Of a DNA stretch of 64,000 bases, positions 43,872 through 55,080 are shown in pieces. Position 1 is the first letter of the stretch. Every line of letters begins with the position of its first letter. The notes beneath the pieces are model-generated. The model made no database searches and was not told the origin of the DNA. It saw only the letters and a list, made by a program, of their open reading frames with translations. The translations under genes were made by a program, and so were the position numbers. This stretch comes from Onishia niordana (GTDB lineage: Bacteria > Pseudomonadota > Gammaproteobacteria > Pseudomonadales > Halomonadaceae), in assembly GCF_004798965.1 (NCBI RefSeq), contig NZ_SDSD01000004.1, positions 186,001-250,000 on the forward strand, given 5' to 3'.

Positions 43872-44699
43872 TTACCTATTGGCCAGGGCCGCGTGACAGG
43901 CCTCCGGCAGCGTGATGTCGACGGCGATCGGCAGATGGTCGGAGAAAAGTTGATCGAGCACCCGCACCTCATTGGCTTCGAGAGAGGTGGAAAGCAGAAT
44001 GTGATCGAGTGCACGGCGAGGTTGCCAGGAAGGATAGCTCAATGGCGGCAGTGCTGGCTTTAGGGGCAAGGACGCGCAGAAGCGCGAGTGCGCATACAGC
44101 TGTTCAGGGGTGCAGTTCAGATCGCCCATGACCACCACATGGCGCAGTGGGGCGATGATCTCGCTCAGATAGTCCAGCTGGCGAGATCGGGTGCGAAAGC
44201 CAAGTGCCAGGTGGGCGACGAACATGTGCAGGGCATCCGGGCCGGTGCCAAAACGCGCATGAATGGCGCCGCGGCCGGGCAGTGTGCCGGGCAGTCGATA
44301 TTCTTCGAGACGCGTGGGCGTGAGCCGCGACAGCAGGCCATTGCTGTGCTGAGCGACCCGCCCCAGGTTGCGATTGAGCTGCTGATAGTGGTGAGGAAAA
44401 CCGGCCTGTTTAGCCAGATACTCGAGCTGATTGACCTGGCTTGAGCGGAAACTGCCGCCATCGACCTCCTGCAGGCCCACCAGGTCAAAATTTCTCAATA
44501 CCTCGCTCATCACCGTCAGACGATCAAGGCGCCGGGGATGAGGCAGCAGGTGCTGCCAGCTACGGGTCAGATAATGATGATACGACGACGTCTGAATGCC
44601 GACCTGTAGATTGAAGGTCAGCAGGCGCAGGTGATGGCGGCCGCTATGCGTCTGCAGACCTTCGGTACGGTCCATGGTGTGGCCAGTGGCGCGGCTCAT
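43872..44699 (-). CDS. Endonuclease/exonuclease/phosphatase-family protein
   Basis: A 275-residue metal-dependent phosphoesterase. LLTFNLQVG (metal Asn), LVGLQEVDGG (metal Glu), MFVAHLALGFRTR (His), VVMGDLNCTP (Asp/Asn pair) and FSDHLPIAVDI (Asp-His) come in order and make the active site complete. GGAGG precedes the ATG by 8 or so bases. Whether it cuts nucleic acid, sphingomyelin or phosphoinositides is unknown. Confidence 0.87.
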   Translation of the reverse strand: MSRATGHTMDRTEGLQTHSGRHHLRLLTFNLQVGIQTSSYHHYLTRSWQHLLPHPRRLDRLTVMSEVLRNFDLVGLQEVDGGSFRSSQVNQLEYLAKQAGFPHHYQQLNRNLGRVAQHSNGLLSRLTPTRLEEYRLPGTLPGRGAIHARFGTGPDALHMFVAHLALGFRTRSRQLDYLSEIIAPLRHVVVMGDLNCTPEQLYAHSRFCASLPLKPALPPLSYPSWQPRRALDHILLSTSLEANEVRVLDQLFSDHLPIAVDITLPEACHAALANR

Positions 44700-44736
44700 G
44701 GTGAGAGGCCTCCGTGCTGTTGCACATTCATGGCAC

Positions 44737-45375
44737 TCATGAGGCGTCGTCGCGTTCCTCGCGGACTTGCTCGATCAATGCCCCGGCGATCTGTGGCATG
44801 TTCTCGAGGCTACCGGCACTGGACGGGGTGATCACGTAGCGACCGTCGACGATCAGCGCGGGTACGCCCATCAGTTTCATGGCGCGCATGCGAGCATGGG
44901 CCTGGTTGACCTGGCTCTTGACGCCGAAGGAGGTCAGCGCCGCCTCGGCTTCTTGCTCGCTGACGCCGTAGTCGCTGAAGAAGGCCGCGATATCGCCATC
45001 ATCGGTCAGTTGCTGACCTTCCTGATGGATGGCATCGAAGAAGTCCTCGTGAATATCCTGCTGGATGCCCAGTTGCTCGGCGGCGAAGAAGGCCACGGCG
45101 TGGCGGTTCCAGGTGCCGCCCATGGTGGCAGGCATACGCTGGAAGGAGACATCGTCGGGAAGCTCGGCGACCCAGGCGTTGAGCGGGTCCTCGAGGTTGT
45201 AGCAGTGCGGGCAGCCGTACCAGAACGCCTCGGTAACCTCGATCTTGCCATCCTCGACGTGGGTCGGAACCGGTTCGTCGAGAACCTTGTAATGTTCACC
45301 GGCAACTGGCGGGGCCGCCATGGCCAGGGTGGACATGCCGATGCCAATGAGGGCAACGCTTAGTGTCTTGAACAT
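44737..45375 (-). CDS. dsbA: Thiol:disulfide interchange protein DsbA
   Basis: A 212-residue periplasmic oxidase of protein thiols. Signal peptide to about residue 20; active site CPHC at 55-58; cis-proline loop GVPALIVDGRYV. The ATG follows AAGGAGAG; a longer frame upstream is unsupported. It lies beside cytochrome c4 as in Pseudomonas. Confidence 0.95.
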   Translation of the reverse strand: MFKTLSVALIGIGMSTLAMAAPPVAGEHYKVLDEPVPTHVEDGKIEVTEAFWYGCPHCYNLEDPLNAWVAELPDDVSFQRMPATMGGTWNRHAVAFFAAEQLGIQQDIHEDFFDAIHQEGQQLTDDGDIAAFFSDYGVSEQEAEAALTSFGVKSQVNQAHARMRAMKLMGVPALIVDGRYVITPSSAGSLENMPQIAGALIEQVREERDDAS

Positions 45376-45557
45376 GCTAAAGACTCTCCTTGATAGGGCT
45401 TGTACGGATCGCGGATCCGCCAGAACAGCAATAAAGGTAACAGGAAATGCCGGCAGGGTGAGCCCCAGCCACGTGCTTGGAGTCTTGCCAGGCGCAAGGG
45501 TTCCATTAGCGATGCCTCCTGACATGGCGAATCAGCGCCCCATGCCATGGAAATGCC

Positions 45558-45580
45558 AAGGGCGGCTCTTGGCCGCCCTT
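45558..45580. terminator. Hairpin between cytochrome c4 and dsbA
   Basis: AAGGGCGGC/GCCGCCCTT stem with a five-base loop 43 bp past the cytochrome gene stop codon. It has no T run on either strand, so its strength is doubtful. Confidence 0.5.
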
Positions 45581-45623
45581 GTTCATCTCTACTCTACAAA
45601 TGCTGCGTCTGGCACTCAGGCGA

Positions 45624-46238
45624 TTAATGCAGGCCCAGTACGTATTGAGAGACCGCCTGCATATCGCGATCGCTCATCTTGGAGGCGATGCTGCGCATGA
45701 TGGCATTGGGGTCATTGGCACGCTCGCCGGCCGCGAAGGCCTGAAGGGTAGAGACCGTGTAGTCGGTCTTCTGGCCGGACAGGGCGGGATAGACCGCGGT
45801 GCCGATGCCTTGGCCGGTGGGGGTGTGGCAGGCGGCGCACGCCGGGATGCCCTTGGCCATGTCGCCGGCGCGGTAGAGTTCCTTGCCGCGAGCGATCACC
45901 TCAGGGTCGGCATCGACCTGGCCGAGGTTCGGCGTCATGTTGGCGTAGTAGGCGGCGACGTCGGCGGCATCCTGATCGGAGAAGTTATCGACCTGACCGG
46001 CCATCTGGGCCACCATGCGCTCGCCATCGCGGATGTCCATGATCTGCTTGGCCAGATAAGACGCCTGCTGGCCGGCGAGATTGGGGAACATGCCCACCGC
46101 ACTGATCCCCTCGGCGCCATGACATGCCGCGCAGCTCTGCGCCATTTCTCGCCCTGCGGCAGCGTCACCCTTGAACTCTGCATGGGCGGCGCCGACGACG
46201 CTTAGTGTCATTGCCAAACTTGCCAAAAACTTTCTCAT
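45624..46238 (-). CDS. Cytochrome c4 (dihaem)
   Basis: A 204-residue periplasmic electron carrier with a signal peptide (to AHA, 20) and two haem sites, CAACH at 36-40 and a second CAACH in the C-terminal half (IPACAACHTPTGQG). Methionine ligands are likely in GMFPNLAGQ and the IMRSIASKM region. It donates electrons to terminal oxidases. Divergent from engB. Confidence 0.94.
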   Translation of the reverse strand: MRKFLASLAMTLSVVGAAHAEFKGDAAAGREMAQSCAACHGAEGISAVGMFPNLAGQQASYLAKQIMDIRDGERMVAQMAGQVDNFSDQDAADVAAYYANMTPNLGQVDADPEVIARGKELYRAGDMAKGIPACAACHTPTGQGIGTAVYPALSGQKTDYTVSTLQAFAAGERANDPNAIMRSIASKMSDRDMQAVSQYVLGLH

Positions 46239-46468
46239 CGCGAATCCACTCCGCCTGTACGTTAAGCCTGTCCGTTGTTGACCGATACGTGCCCGGAGGG
46301 AACGCTGTAAGAGCGGCCTTTTAATGGGGCGCTGTTCGCGGTCGGTAAGAGCGCGATGGTACACTGCCAACCCTTAGGACGCAGAAATTAGACCTGCATT
46401 ATAGCCAGTTCAACTAGCAACGTGAATTGCCCTATCGTCGCCGTCAAGCCTCAGGATTCCCACCGACC

Positions 46469-47086
46469 ATGCCGCGTGTCAACTACCAGACTGCCAGCTT
46501 TCTCACCAGTGCGCCTACGCTTGCCAAGTGCCCCCCGGATACCGGTGTAGAAGTCGCCTTTGCCGGACGCTCCAATGCGGGAAAATCCAGCGCCATCAAT
46601 GCCCTGACGCAGCAGAAGGCATTGGCCCGTACCTCGAAGACGCCAGGCCGCACTCAGCTGATCAATTTCTTCGGCCTCGAAAATGGGGAAGATTGTCGCC
46701 TAGTGGACCTGCCAGGCTATGGTTATGCCAAGGTGCCCGAACAAGTCAAGCTTGAGTGGCAGCGTCATCTGGCCGAGTACCTGCAGGAGCGTGGCTCACT
46801 GCGTGGGCTGGTGCTATTGATGGACGTGCGCCACCCACTGACCGAGTTCGACGAGATGATGCTTGGCTGGGCCGATGACAAGGAGATGCCGGTACGTATC
46901 CTCTTGACCAAAGCCGACAAGCTCAAGTCAGGGGCGGCCAAGAATGCCCTGCATAACGTGCGAAGCCGACTGCGGGAGTGGGAAGACCTGGTGTCCGTCC
47001 AGCTGTTCTCGGCCCTCAAGCGTCAGGGCATCAACGAGGTGCACCAGCAACTGGATGACTGGCTCGTGGGCAATGAGGTGAACTGA
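46469..47086 (+). CDS. engB: Ribosome biogenesis GTPase EngB
   Basis: A 205-residue GTPase for large-subunit assembly. G1 [10 protein letters not shown]2 region [10 protein letters not shown]3 [10 protein letters not shown] and G4 LLTKADKL are all intact. The start is the ATG of [11 protein letters not shown]; upstream codons in frame are not conserved. Confidence 0.96.
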   Translation: MPRVNYQTASFLTSAPTLAKCPPDTGVEVAFAGRSNAGKSSAINALTQQKALARTSKTPGRTQLINFFGLENGEDCRLVDLPGYGYAKVPEQVKLEWQRHLAEYLQERGSLRGLVLLMDVRHPLTEFDEMMLGWADDKEMPVRILLTKADKLKSGAAKNALHNVRSRLREWEDLVSVQLFSALKRQGINEVHQQLDDWLVGNEVN

Positions 47087-47212
47087 TACCTCTGGCGCCT
47101 GCTTTTTTGAAAGGGCCTGCCTTAATTCACTGTCTGGGTGCGTTCATGTTTAAAGCGGGCCTCAGCGTGCTCGGCTGATTGCACTGCTAACGCCGTTGCT
47201 TCACGAGAGAGG

Positions 47213-47584
47213 TTAAAAGACCCAGACAGGCGATTCTTGGCGATGGTGGTCGAGGAGGCGCTGGCGAAGGCTTTCGAGGCATTCACGGGTGCAGCCGGCA
47301 CGTTCCATGACGATGGATTCTGACCCTTTTGGGGTGGGGGGCGCTAGGTAGTAATCAGTCCCCTCCCTGCCTAATGCCGGTGCCCATGGGGCGTACCCTG
47401 GGTCTTGACCGGAAGCACTGGCCACGATCACGCCTTGCACGTTGTGGGCTGATACGCTGGGTGACGTCACGGCGCCCGCATCGCGCAAGACGTTGTCGAC
47501 CGTCGCGACCGCAAGCCCCCCGCCGAGCATTAGCGTCACTAGCAGTGCGGTTTTGGTCCATGTGCCGCTGTCGCGAGCGTTCAT
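47213..47584 (-). CDS. Small exported protein of unknown function
   Basis: A 123-residue protein starting behind AGGAGG. It has one hydrophobic N-terminal segment (TALLVTLMLGGGLAVATV) that is an anchor or uncleaved signal, then a Gly/Ala/Pro-rich middle and a C-terminal CTREC motif with two cysteines four apart. I do not recognise a family. It lies after engB, convergent with it, and may be a lineage-specific protein of Halomonas. Confidence 0.6.
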   Translation of the reverse strand: MNARDSGTWTKTALLVTLMLGGGLAVATVDNVLRDAGAVTSPSVSAHNVQGVIVASASGQDPGYAPWAPALGREGTDYYLAPPTPKGSESIVMERAGCTRECLESLRQRLLDHHRQESPVWVF

Positions 47585-47742
47585 GAGGGTGCCTCCTGTA
47601 CATAACCTGTACAGGAGTATGGTTCGGCAAGGCAGTTTGTACAAGGCTGGCGCGTCTTTTCGCCACACCAGCGTGCTCATTGTCATCCCGCTGGCGTTAA
47701 CCACGCTCCTTGGTTATCACGCCGATATCACACCGGGACATC

Positions 47743-48498
47743 TCAGCCATCGTCGTTATCAAGGCTTGCCAGTAGCGTAGGCAAGTCGCGAACGTGGGCT
47801 AGCCTGTACACACCTTCTAGTCGCATCGGAAGCCCCTCATCCCGCTTGTCGATCCATGCCACCCTCATGCCCAGACGCTGGGCCGGCAGCACGTCTTCTG
47901 CCCAGGAATCTCCCACATGCATGGCTTGAGACGGCGTCGCGTTCAAGCGTGACAGCGCCGCCAGGAAGGGCCGGGCATCGGGCTTGGGGGCGTGCATCTC
48001 GCCGGCGGCGATTCTGATGGGGAAATGATGTGCCAGCGGCAGTCGGGTCAGGTCGACATTGCCGTTGGTGACGGAGGCCAGGCGGAAGTTGGCGCGAAGG
48101 CTCGTCAGCAGCATGTCGACTTCGGGGTAGGGCGTCAGCCGATGGCGCAGCGTCATGAACTGGTCCATGGCGGCGGTTGCCCAGCGCCGCGCCTCTGCCG
48201 TTGCTAGCCCATATTCTTCAAGCAGCTCACATAGGCTCTGTTCGCGAATCCAGGTGAAATCCCCCCGGCGAAGCGGATGGCGCGTGGCAAGCTCGCCGCG
48301 ACGCTGCTGATAGGTATCCAGCGGGAAGCGCTCGCCGAAGCGACCCAGGGTCTCGAGCCGGTCGGCATGCCAGGTGGTAAGGGCCTCGTCGAGCCAGGCG
48401 TAGTGGCCGGTCTCGGTATGCGCCATGACGTGGCCATTGTCCCAGAGGGTATCGTCGAGATCGAAGGTGAGGGCCGTCAGTGGCCGGGTATAGGTCAT
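47743..48498 (-). CDS. HAD-superfamily hydrolase (YigB-like)
   Basis: A 251-residue phosphatase: motif [10 protein letters not shown], motif II SVTNGN, motif [30 protein letters not shown]. In E. coli YigB, next to xerC, removes phosphate from a riboflavin intermediate or FMN. Here too it follows xerC, with a 4-bp ATGA overlap, which supports the YigB identity. Confidence 0.87.
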   Translation of the reverse strand: MTYTRPLTALTFDLDDTLWDNGHVMAHTETGHYAWLDEALTTWHADRLETLGRFGERFPLDTYQQRRGELATRHPLRRGDFTWIREQSLCELLEEYGLATAEARRWATAAMDQFMTLRHRLTPYPEVDMLLTSLRANFRLASVTNGNVDLTRLPLAHHFPIRIAAGEMHAPKPDARPFLAALSRLNATPSQAMHVGDSWAEDVLPAQRLGMRVAWIDKRDEGLPMRLEGVYRLAHVRDLPTLLASLDNDDG

Positions 48499-49418
48499 GG
48501 GTTTCCCTCGTCGGGCGGCGTTCGATGGCGACGGCGTGCCCGTGGATGAGCGGCGTCGTAGCTGGTGGCCAGGTGCTGCCAGTCGAGCCGGGTATAGACC
48601 TGGGTCGTGGACAGGTGGGCGTGGCCGAGCAGTTCTTGGACCGCACGCAGGTCCTGACTCGACTCCAGCAGGTGACTGGCGAATGAATGGCGAAGCCGGT
48701 GCGGGTGCAGGTGCTCGGCGAGGCCGCGTTCGCGGGCGAGATTTGCCAGGCGTAGCTGAATGGCGCGATGACCGAGCCGCGCCCCGCGCTGGCCAACAAA
48801 CAGCGCCGGCTCGCCGGCAGTGGCCAGCTGGCCGCGTGCGGTGAGCCAGGCGGTGAGCGCCGTGGCGGCGCGGCCTCCGACCGGGACCTGGCGAGGTTTT
48901 CCGCCCTTGCCGATCACGCGCACCCGTGATGACTCGAGATCGTCAAGGTCCAGCGCCGCCAACTCGGCCAAGCGAAGACCGCTCGAGTAGAACAGCTCCA
49001 GCATGGCCTGATCGCGGCGGGCCAGGGGGCTGTCATCATGCGGCGCATCCAGGAAGTGCGCCAGCTGGTCGACGTCCACCGGGCGCGGCAGGTGCTGGGG
49101 CTGGCGTGGCGAAGGTGTCAGTGAGACCGGATTATGGGTCAGTAACCCCTCACTCACTAGCTGCTCGGCAAAGCGCGACAGGGCCGCGCGGCGCCGCGCC
49201 AGGCTGCGTGGTGCCAAGCCCCGGCTGCGCTCCTGGCCCAGGAAACGGCGCACCAGAGCCGCGTCCAGCTGCGCCCAGGACTCAAGTCCCGCGTCCTCGG
49301 CATAGGCACGGAAGCGGGACAGGTCGCGGCGATAGGCATCGACGGTGGCCGGACTTGCATGACGCGCCAAGGCCTCGAGGAAGGTCGTCAGCGGCGCCTC
49401 GAGGAGCGAATCAGGCAT
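48495..49418 (-). CDS. xerC: Tyrosine recombinase XerC
   Basis: A 307-residue recombinase that resolves chromosome dimers at dif with XerD. Active-site pattern R...H-x-x-R...H/W...[42 protein letters not shown]. The start is uncertain among three in-frame ATGs (49448, 49433, 49418); the last gives the usual length. It overlaps the upstream DUF484 gene slightly and the downstream HAD gene by 4 bp, so the cluster is tightly coupled. Confidence 0.93.
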   Translation of the reverse strand: MPDSLLEAPLTTFLEALARHASPATVDAYRRDLSRFRAYAEDAGLESWAQLDAALVRRFLGQERSRGLAPRSLARRRAALSRFAEQLVSEGLLTHNPVSLTPSPRQPQHLPRPVDVDQLAHFLDAPHDDSPLARRDQAMLELFYSSGLRLAELAALDLDDLESSRVRVIGKGGKPRQVPVGGRAATALTAWLTARGQLATAGEPALFVGQRGARLGHRAIQLRLANLARERGLAEHLHPHRLRHSFASHLLESSQDLRAVQELLGHAHLSTTQVYTRLDWQHLATSYDAAHPRARRRHRTPPDEGNP

Positions 49419-50148
49419 GGCGGGGGGTGTCATGGGGTGGCGGTGCATGACGCATCAGCAGACGAGCCACCACCTCGCCCAGGTACTCGGTGAACAGGGT
49501 ATCGAGACTCGCCCGGAAGTGATCCGGGTCGGGGCTCGCCAGTACCAGATAGCCCAGCGGTTCGCCGAGGGCCAGACGGGTCAGCGCGCAGGAGCCGGTC
49601 TTGTCGGGGACCTTCGCATGAGGCAGGAGGCGTTTCCAGTCGGTGGCCGAGAGTCGAGCGCAACGGCTGGCACGGCCGTCCAGCAGCGCCGACAGACGCG
49701 TTTCTGCGGCGGCGTCGAGCACCTGACGAGGCGCCTGTGGTGGAGCGGCTTCGCCGTCGCTCAGGCTGGCCGGGCACCACAGCGCCACGCTCGGTGTCTG
49801 GAAGCGTTCGCTAAGCTCTCGGGCCAGCGCCTGCCCCAGGTCGTCGTTGCTCTCGGTTTCGAGCAGGGCCAGCACCAGTTCTCGGGTGCGCCGATACTGG
49901 GCCTCGTTGTGACGCGCCGAGTCGAGCAGTGTCTCGAGGCGCCATTCGGCGGTTTCGGCACGGCCCCGCAGGTCATGGACCAGGCGCTCGAGGAGCGAGG
50001 TGGCACCGCCGGACTCCGGGTGGGGCACCTTGAGCTGCTGCAGCAGGCCTTCGCGTCCTTCGAAGAAGTCGGGATGGCGCGCCAGCCAGTGAGCGACCAT
50101 TTCCGGATCCAGGGTCTGGCGCGGCTCGGGGATTTTGGCACCGGCCAT
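49411..50148 (-). CDS. DUF484-family protein (GAF-like)
   Basis: A 245-residue protein with the family N-terminus [27 protein letters not shown], a coiled coil ([22 protein letters not shown]) and a GAF-like C-terminal domain. Conserved between dapF and xerC throughout gammaproteobacteria; function unknown, possibly tied to XerC. Confidence 0.88.
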   Translation of the reverse strand: MAGAKIPEPRQTLDPEMVAHWLARHPDFFEGREGLLQQLKVPHPESGGATSLLERLVHDLRGRAETAEWRLETLLDSARHNEAQYRRTRELVLALLETESNDDLGQALARELSERFQTPSVALWCPASLSDGEAAPPQAPRQVLDAAAETRLSALLDGRASRCARLSATDWKRLLPHAKVPDKTGSCALTRLALGEPLGYLVLASPDPDHFRASLDTLFTEYLGEVVARLLMRHAPPPHDTPRHA

Positions 50149-50203
50149 GGGGCACTCCTTCTGTCGTCTCGTTTCGCCATGCCATCGTGATGATGAGGCG
50201 GTA

Positions 50204-51037
50204 TCAGCTTATCGCGACCCGCCCATCGAAGACATGCATTGCCGGACCGGTCATGACCAATGGCGCCTCGACGCCCGGCCAGGTGATGGTCAGGTCGCCA
50301 CCGGGCAAGTGCACGGTGACCGGGCTCTCGAGCTGGCCCTGGCGAATGCCGCAGGCGACGGCCGCGCAGGCGCCCGTGCCACAGGCCAGGGTCTCGCCGC
50401 TGCCACGCTCGAAGACACGCAGGCGAATTTCATGGGGCGAAACCACCTGCATGAAGCCGGCGTTGACCCGCCGGGGGAAGCGGGGATGCGCTTCGATCAA
50501 GGGGCCAAGACGGGCGACCGGTGCCGTGTCGACGTTCTCGACGTTGATCACCGCGTGAGGATTGCCCAGTGAGGTGACGCCGATCTCGAGTGCTTCACCG
50601 GCGACGTCCAGGTGATGGCGCAGTCGATCCTCGTCGGCCTCGAAGGGCAGACTCTTCGGGGCGAAGCGCGGCACGCCCATATCGACGCTGACGCGGCCAT
50701 CGTCCTCGACCTTGAGCGTGAGCGGGCCGCCGCGGGTCTCGACGCGGATTTCGTGCTTGTGGGTCAGTCGCTGATCGCGCACGAACCGCGCGAAACAGCG
50801 CGCGCCGTTTCCGCAGTTTTCCACTTCGCTGCCATCGGCATTGTAGATCCGGTAGCGGAAGTCCATGTCCGGGTCCATGGGCGGTTCGACGGTCAGTAGC
50901 TGGTCGAAGCCGATGCCGAAGTTTCGGTCGGCCAACGTGCGAATCTGCTCGTCACGCAGCAGGGCTCGTTGGGTGATCAGATCGACCACCATGAAGTCAT
51001 TGCCAAGCCCATGCATCTTGGTGAAGTGCACCAGCAT
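50204..51037 (-). CDS. dapF: Diaminopimelate epimerase
   Basis: A 277-residue enzyme turning LL- into meso-diaminopimelate for lysine and peptidoglycan. The two catalytic cysteines are in [13 protein letters not shown] and [10 protein letters not shown]. Its start overlaps the lysA stop (TGATG). The short alternative extension upstream is ignored. Confidence 0.97.
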   Translation of the reverse strand: MLVHFTKMHGLGNDFMVVDLITQRALLRDEQIRTLADRNFGIGFDQLLTVEPPMDPDMDFRYRIYNADGSEVENCGNGARCFARFVRDQRLTHKHEIRVETRGGPLTLKVEDDGRVSVDMGVPRFAPKSLPFEADEDRLRHHLDVAGEALEIGVTSLGNPHAVINVENVDTAPVARLGPLIEAHPRFPRRVNAGFMQVVSPHEIRLRVFERGSGETLACGTGACAAVACGIRQGQLESPVTVHLPGGDLTITWPGVEAPLVMTGPAMHVFDGRVAIS

Positions 51038-52311
51038 CAGCGTGTCTCCGGGCCATCGGGGAGGCATGTCTCACCGGTCCATAGCTCTTCGATATGCTCA
51101 CGACGCCGCACCAGGTGCATCGTCTCGCCGTCGGCCATGACCTCGGCCGGGCGCGGCCGGCTATTGTAGCTCGAGGCCATCACGAAGCCGTAAGCACCCG
51201 CTGAGCGCACCGCCAATAGATCGCCTGCGGCGATGGCAAGATCACGGTCCTTGCCGAGGAAATCGCCGGTTTCGCAGACCGGGCCGACCACGTCATAGGT
51301 GGCGCTTTCGCGAGTCTCTCGGGTGTCGACCGGCAGGATCGCCTGCCAGGCTTGGTAAAGCGCCGGGCGAATCAGGTCGTTCATGGCGGCATCGACGATG
51401 GCGAAGTTCTTGGTCTCGCCGGGCTTGAGGAATTCGACGCGTGTCAGCATCACGCCGGCATTGGCGGCGATCGAGCGTCCCGGCTCGAAGAGCAGGGTCA
51501 GCGCGCGGCCGCCGTGGCTGGCCAGGCGCTCGAGCAGCGCAGAGGCATAATCGAAAGGCGCCGGGGGACGCTCGCCCTGATAGGGCACGCCGAGGCCGCC
51601 GCCGAGATCCATGTGCTCGACCTGGATGCCGCGCTCTTCCAAGCGCTCGAGCAGCACCAGCAGGCGGTCGAGGGCATCGAGGAAGGGGGCGATCTCGGTG
51701 AGCTGGGAGCCGATGTGGCAGTCGATCCCGACGATCTTCAGATGGGGCAGCGCCGCGGCGCGCTCGTAGGCAGCCAGGGCATCATCCACCGGGATGCCGA
51801 ACTTGTTGTCCTTGAGCCCCGTCGAGATATAGGGATGGGTGCCGGCGTCGACATCGGGATTGACCCGTAGCGACACCGGGGCCACCTTGCCGAGCCGCTC
51901 GGCGACGCTGTTGAGGCGCTCCAGCTCGGGCAGTGACTCGACGTTGAAGCACTTGATGCCAAGCTCCAGGGCCCTCGCCATCTCGTCTTCCTGCTTGGCG
52001 ACGCCTGAAAACACCACCTTGGCTGGGTCGCCGCCGGCGGTTATCACCCGTTCCAGCTCGCCCCGGGAGACGATATCGAAACCGGCACCCAGGCGGGCCA
52101 GTACGTTGAGTACCGCCAGGTTGGAGTTGGCCTTCACCGCGTAGCAGATCAGGTGCGGGTGGCTGCCCAATGCGTCGTCATAGGCGCGGAAATGCCGCTC
52201 CAGGGTGGCCCGCGAGTAGACATAGCAGGGCGTTCCGAAGCGCTCGGCGACCGAGGCCAGGGGCACGTCTTCTGCGTACATCACGCCGTCGCGGTAGTCG
52301 AAATGATCCAT
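51037..52311 (-). CDS. lysA: Diaminopimelate decarboxylase
   Basis: A 424-residue PLP enzyme for the last step of lysine synthesis. PLP lysine in [24 protein letters not shown] and the glycine-rich [15 protein letters not shown] are typical. It follows lptM with 2 bp between and is coupled to dapF. Confidence 0.97.
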   Translation of the reverse strand: MDHFDYRDGVMYAEDVPLASVAERFGTPCYVYSRATLERHFRAYDDALGSHPHLICYAVKANSNLAVLNVLARLGAGFDIVSRGELERVITAGGDPAKVVFSGVAKQEDEMARALELGIKCFNVESLPELERLNSVAERLGKVAPVSLRVNPDVDAGTHPYISTGLKDNKFGIPVDDALAAYERAAALPHLKIVGIDCHIGSQLTEIAPFLDALDRLLVLLERLEERGIQVEHMDLGGGLGVPYQGERPPAPFDYASALLERLASHGGRALTLLFEPGRSIAANAGVMLTRVEFLKPGETKNFAIVDAAMNDLIRPALYQAWQAILPVDTRETRESATYDVVGPVCETGDFLGKDRDLAIAAGDLLAVRSAGAYGFVMASSYNSRPRPAEVMADGETMHLVRRREHIEELWTGETCLPDGPETR

Positions 52312-52313
52312 GC

Positions 52314-52508
52314 TCAGCTCTCGTCTTCGGCGTTGGCCGGTGCGGTGTCACCGGCGCGGTTGTTGGCGTCGTCGCCCATGTCATTGCTCTGCTGGTCACT
52401 CACGGCGGCGTTGTCGCCTTCGCTGTCAGCGGGCAGGTAGAGCGGACCTTTCTGACCGCAACCGGCGAGCATCAGGGCCGCCAGTGCGATGATCGTCAGG
52501 GTTCGCAT
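52314..52508 (-). CDS. lptM: LPS-assembly lipoprotein LptM (YifL)
   Basis: A 64-residue lipoprotein with lipobox LAGC at 14-17 followed by GQKGPLYLP, the invariant motif by which LptM mimics LPS binding and helps LptD mature. The remainder is an acidic tail. It lies directly before lysA, its usual place. Confidence 0.93.
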   Translation of the reverse strand: MRTLTIIALAALMLAGCGQKGPLYLPADSEGDNAAVSDQQSNDMGDDANNRAGDTAPANAEDES

Positions 52509-52509
52509 C

Positions 52510-53913
52510 TCAGCACTCGCTCTTGAGGGTAGCCAGGGCGTCACGGGCGCGCTGGGCAGCGGCGCGAACCTGGTCCGGGGCGGTGCCACCGATATGGTTA
52601 CGGGCCGCGACCGAGCCTTCGAGCGTCAGCACCTCGAAGACGTCCTTGCCGATGATGTCGGAGAACTGCTTGAGTTCGTCGAGGGTCATCTCGGAGAGAT
52701 CCTTGCCTTCCTTCAGGCCGTAGGCGACCGATTGACCGACAATTTCGTGGGCATCGCGGAAGGCCACGCCCTTGCGCACCAGGTAGTCGGCGAGGTCGGT
52801 GGCGGTCGAGAAGCCCTTGCGCGCCGCTTCGTACATGCTCGCGGGCTTGGCTTCGATGGCCGGGACCATGTCGGCGAAGGCCTTGAGGCAGCCCTTGACG
52901 GTGTCGAGGGTGTCGAACAGCGGTTCCTTGTCTTCCTGATTGTCCTTGTTGTAGGCCAGCGGCTGCGACTTCATCAGCGTCAACAGGCTCATCAAATGGC
53001 CATAGACGCGCCCGCTCTTGCCACGCACCAGTTCCGGCACGTCCGGGTTCTTCTTCTGCGGCATGATCGAGGAGCCGGTGCAGAAGCGGTCGGGCAGGTC
53101 GATGAAGTCGAACTGAGCACTGGTCCATAGCACCAGTTCCTCGCTCATGCGGGACATGTGCATCAGCAACAGGCTGGCGAAGGACGTGAACTCAATGGCG
53201 AAATCGCGATCACTCACGGAGTCGAGGCTGTTCTCTGAAGGACGCTCGAAGCCCAGCAGCTCGGCGGTGACGTGCCGATCGATGGGAAAGGTGGTGCCGG
53301 CCAGCGCCGCGGCGCCCAGTGGCATCACGTTGACCCGACGGCGACAGTCGAGCAGACGCTCATGGTCGCGGGCCAGCATTTCCTGCCAGGCCAGCAGGTG
53401 ATGGCCGAAGGTCACCGGTTGTGCGGTCTGAAGATGGGTAAAGCCGGGCATGATGGTGTCGGCCTCGCCGGCGGCAAGCTCGATCATGCCTTCCCGCAGG
53501 CGGCCGAGTTCGGCACTCACCGCGTCGATCTCGTCGCGCAGATAAAGGCGGATATCGGTGGCGATCTGATCGTTACGCGAGCGTCCCGTGTGCAGTTTCT
53601 TGCCGGTGATGCCGATCTTCTCAGTCAGCCGTGCCTCGATGTTCATATGCACGTCTTCAAGTTTTACCGACCAGGCGAAGCGGCCCTCAGCGATTTCCTG
53701 CTCGATCTCACCCAGGCCCTCGAGGATGGCATCACGCTCCTCAGTGGTCAGCACACCGACGCGTTCGAGCATGGTGGCGTGCGCGATGGAGCCACGGATA
53801 TCGTGGTGATAGAGGCGCTGGTCGAAATCCACCGAGGCAGTGAAACGCTCGACGAAGGCATCGGTGGGCTCGCTGAAGCGACCGCCCCAGGATTGGTTGG
53901 TAGACGTCGTCAT
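52510..53913 (-). CDS. argH: Argininosuccinate lyase
   Basis: A 467-residue enzyme of arginine synthesis. Signature [12 protein letters not shown] with the catalytic serine, HTGRSRNDQ and TPTDAF-like start [11 protein letters not shown]. The ATG gives the expected N-terminus; the upstream open frame is spurious. It is divergent from hemC; lptM begins 2 bp after its stop codon. Confidence 0.97.
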   Translation of the reverse strand: MTTSTNQSWGGRFSEPTDAFVERFTASVDFDQRLYHHDIRGSIAHATMLERVGVLTTEERDAILEGLGEIEQEIAEGRFAWSVKLEDVHMNIEARLTEKIGITGKKLHTGRSRNDQIATDIRLYLRDEIDAVSAELGRLREGMIELAAGEADTIMPGFTHLQTAQPVTFGHHLLAWQEMLARDHERLLDCRRRVNVMPLGAAALAGTTFPIDRHVTAELLGFERPSENSLDSVSDRDFAIEFTSFASLLLMHMSRMSEELVLWTSAQFDFIDLPDRFCTGSSIMPQKKNPDVPELVRGKSGRVYGHLMSLLTLMKSQPLAYNKDNQEDKEPLFDTLDTVKGCLKAFADMVPAIEAKPASMYEAARKGFSTATDLADYLVRKGVAFRDAHEIVGQSVAYGLKEGKDLSEMTLDELKQFSDIIGKDVFEVLTLEGSVAARNHIGGTAPDQVRAAAQRARDALATLKSEC

Positions 53914-54138
53914 CGGAGTGGCAATCCCGCTGTGAAGTAGCTTGAGAGTATGACCCCGGAGTGTACCAGAGTCGGCGATGCTGGCCACGCCGCCCGCGGG
54001 GCGAGTCGGGCGTCGCAAGGAGAATTTTTCCTGCACCGGTCGGTGCTTTATGATGAAGCTATTGCCGGTGTGGGCCTTTAGCCCCGCCACCGTCTTGGGG
54101 TTTCCCAAGATGTGCCCCGCCCCGATTTGGAGAACGCT

Positions 54139-55080
54139 GTGCCCGCCACGACATCCTTACGCATCGCCACTCGCAAGAGCCTACTCGCCCTCTGGCAAGC
54201 CGAGCATGTCCGTGATCGCCTGATGGAGCTGCATCCGGGGCTTGAAGTCGAGCTGGTCGCCATGTCCACCCGCGGTGACAAGATCCTCGACACGCCGCTG
54301 GCCAAAGTTGGCGGCAAGGGGCTGTTCGTCAAGGAACTCGAGGACGCCATGCTCGACGGCCGCGCCGATATTGCCGTGCACTCGATGAAGGATGTGCCGA
54401 TGCACTTTCCTGAGGGGCTGGGGCTTTCGGTAATCCTCGAGGGCGCCGAGCCCACCGATGCCTTCGTCTCGAATCACTATGCTTCTTTTACCGAGCTGCC
54501 CGAGGGGGCGCGTGTCGGGACGTCCAGTCTGCGGCGTGGCCTGCAGGTGAGCGAGTCGCGCCCGGATATCGAGGTGCTGAGCCTGCGCGGTAACGTGCAG
54601 ACGCGCCTGCGCAAGCTCGATGAAGGCGAGTTTGATGCCATCATTCTTGCCACCTCTGGCCTCAAACGGCTGGGACTTGAAGAGCGCATCGCTCAGGAGA
54701 TGCCGCCCGAACTCAGCCTGCCGGCCTGCGGTCAAGGGGCGCTGGGTATTGAGTGTCGCACTGATGATGCCGACCTGATCCGCCTGTTGGCGGCGCTGGA
54801 CGATCCCGATACCGCCGCCCGGGTCCGCGCCGAACGGGCCATGAACACCCGACTCGACGGTGGTTGTCAGGTGCCGATCGGCGGCCATGCGGTCTTCGAG
54901 AATGATGGCCGAACCCTGTGGTTGCGGGCGCTGGTTGGTAATCCTGACGGGACTGAGGTGCTGCGCGCTGAGGGGCGTGGTTCGGCAGACGAGCCGGAAG
55001 CGCTGGGTATGCGCGTCGCCGAGGATCTGCTCGATCAGGGTGCCGGCGACATTCTCGCCCGAGTTTACGGCAACGTTTGA
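54139..55080 (+). CDS. hemC: Porphobilinogen deaminase
   Basis: A 313-residue enzyme linking four porphobilinogens into hydroxymethylbilane. The dipyrromethane cofactor cysteine is in [32 protein letters not shown] and HSMKDVP are catalytic segments. The start chosen is the GTG seven bases behind GGAG; a GTG 27 bp upstream is open but less conserved. First gene of hemCDXY. Confidence 0.96.
   Translation: MPATTSLRIATRKSLLALWQAEHVRDRLMELHPGLEVELVAMSTRGDKILDTPLAKVGGKGLFVKELEDAMLDGRADIAVHSMKDVPMHFPEGLGLSVILEGAEPTDAFVSNHYASFTELPEGARVGTSSLRRGLQVSESRPDIEVLSLRGNVQTRLRKLDEGEFDAIILATSGLKRLGLEERIAQEMPPELSLPACGQGALGIECRTDDADLIRLLAALDDPDTAARVRAERAMNTRLDGGCQVPIGGHAVFENDGRTLWLRALVGNPDGTEVLRAEGRGSADEPEALGMRVAEDLLDQGAGDILARVYGNV

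Noticed and set aside
53272-53940. 222-codon ORF opposite argH
   Set aside because: Antisense shadow of a clear housekeeping gene.
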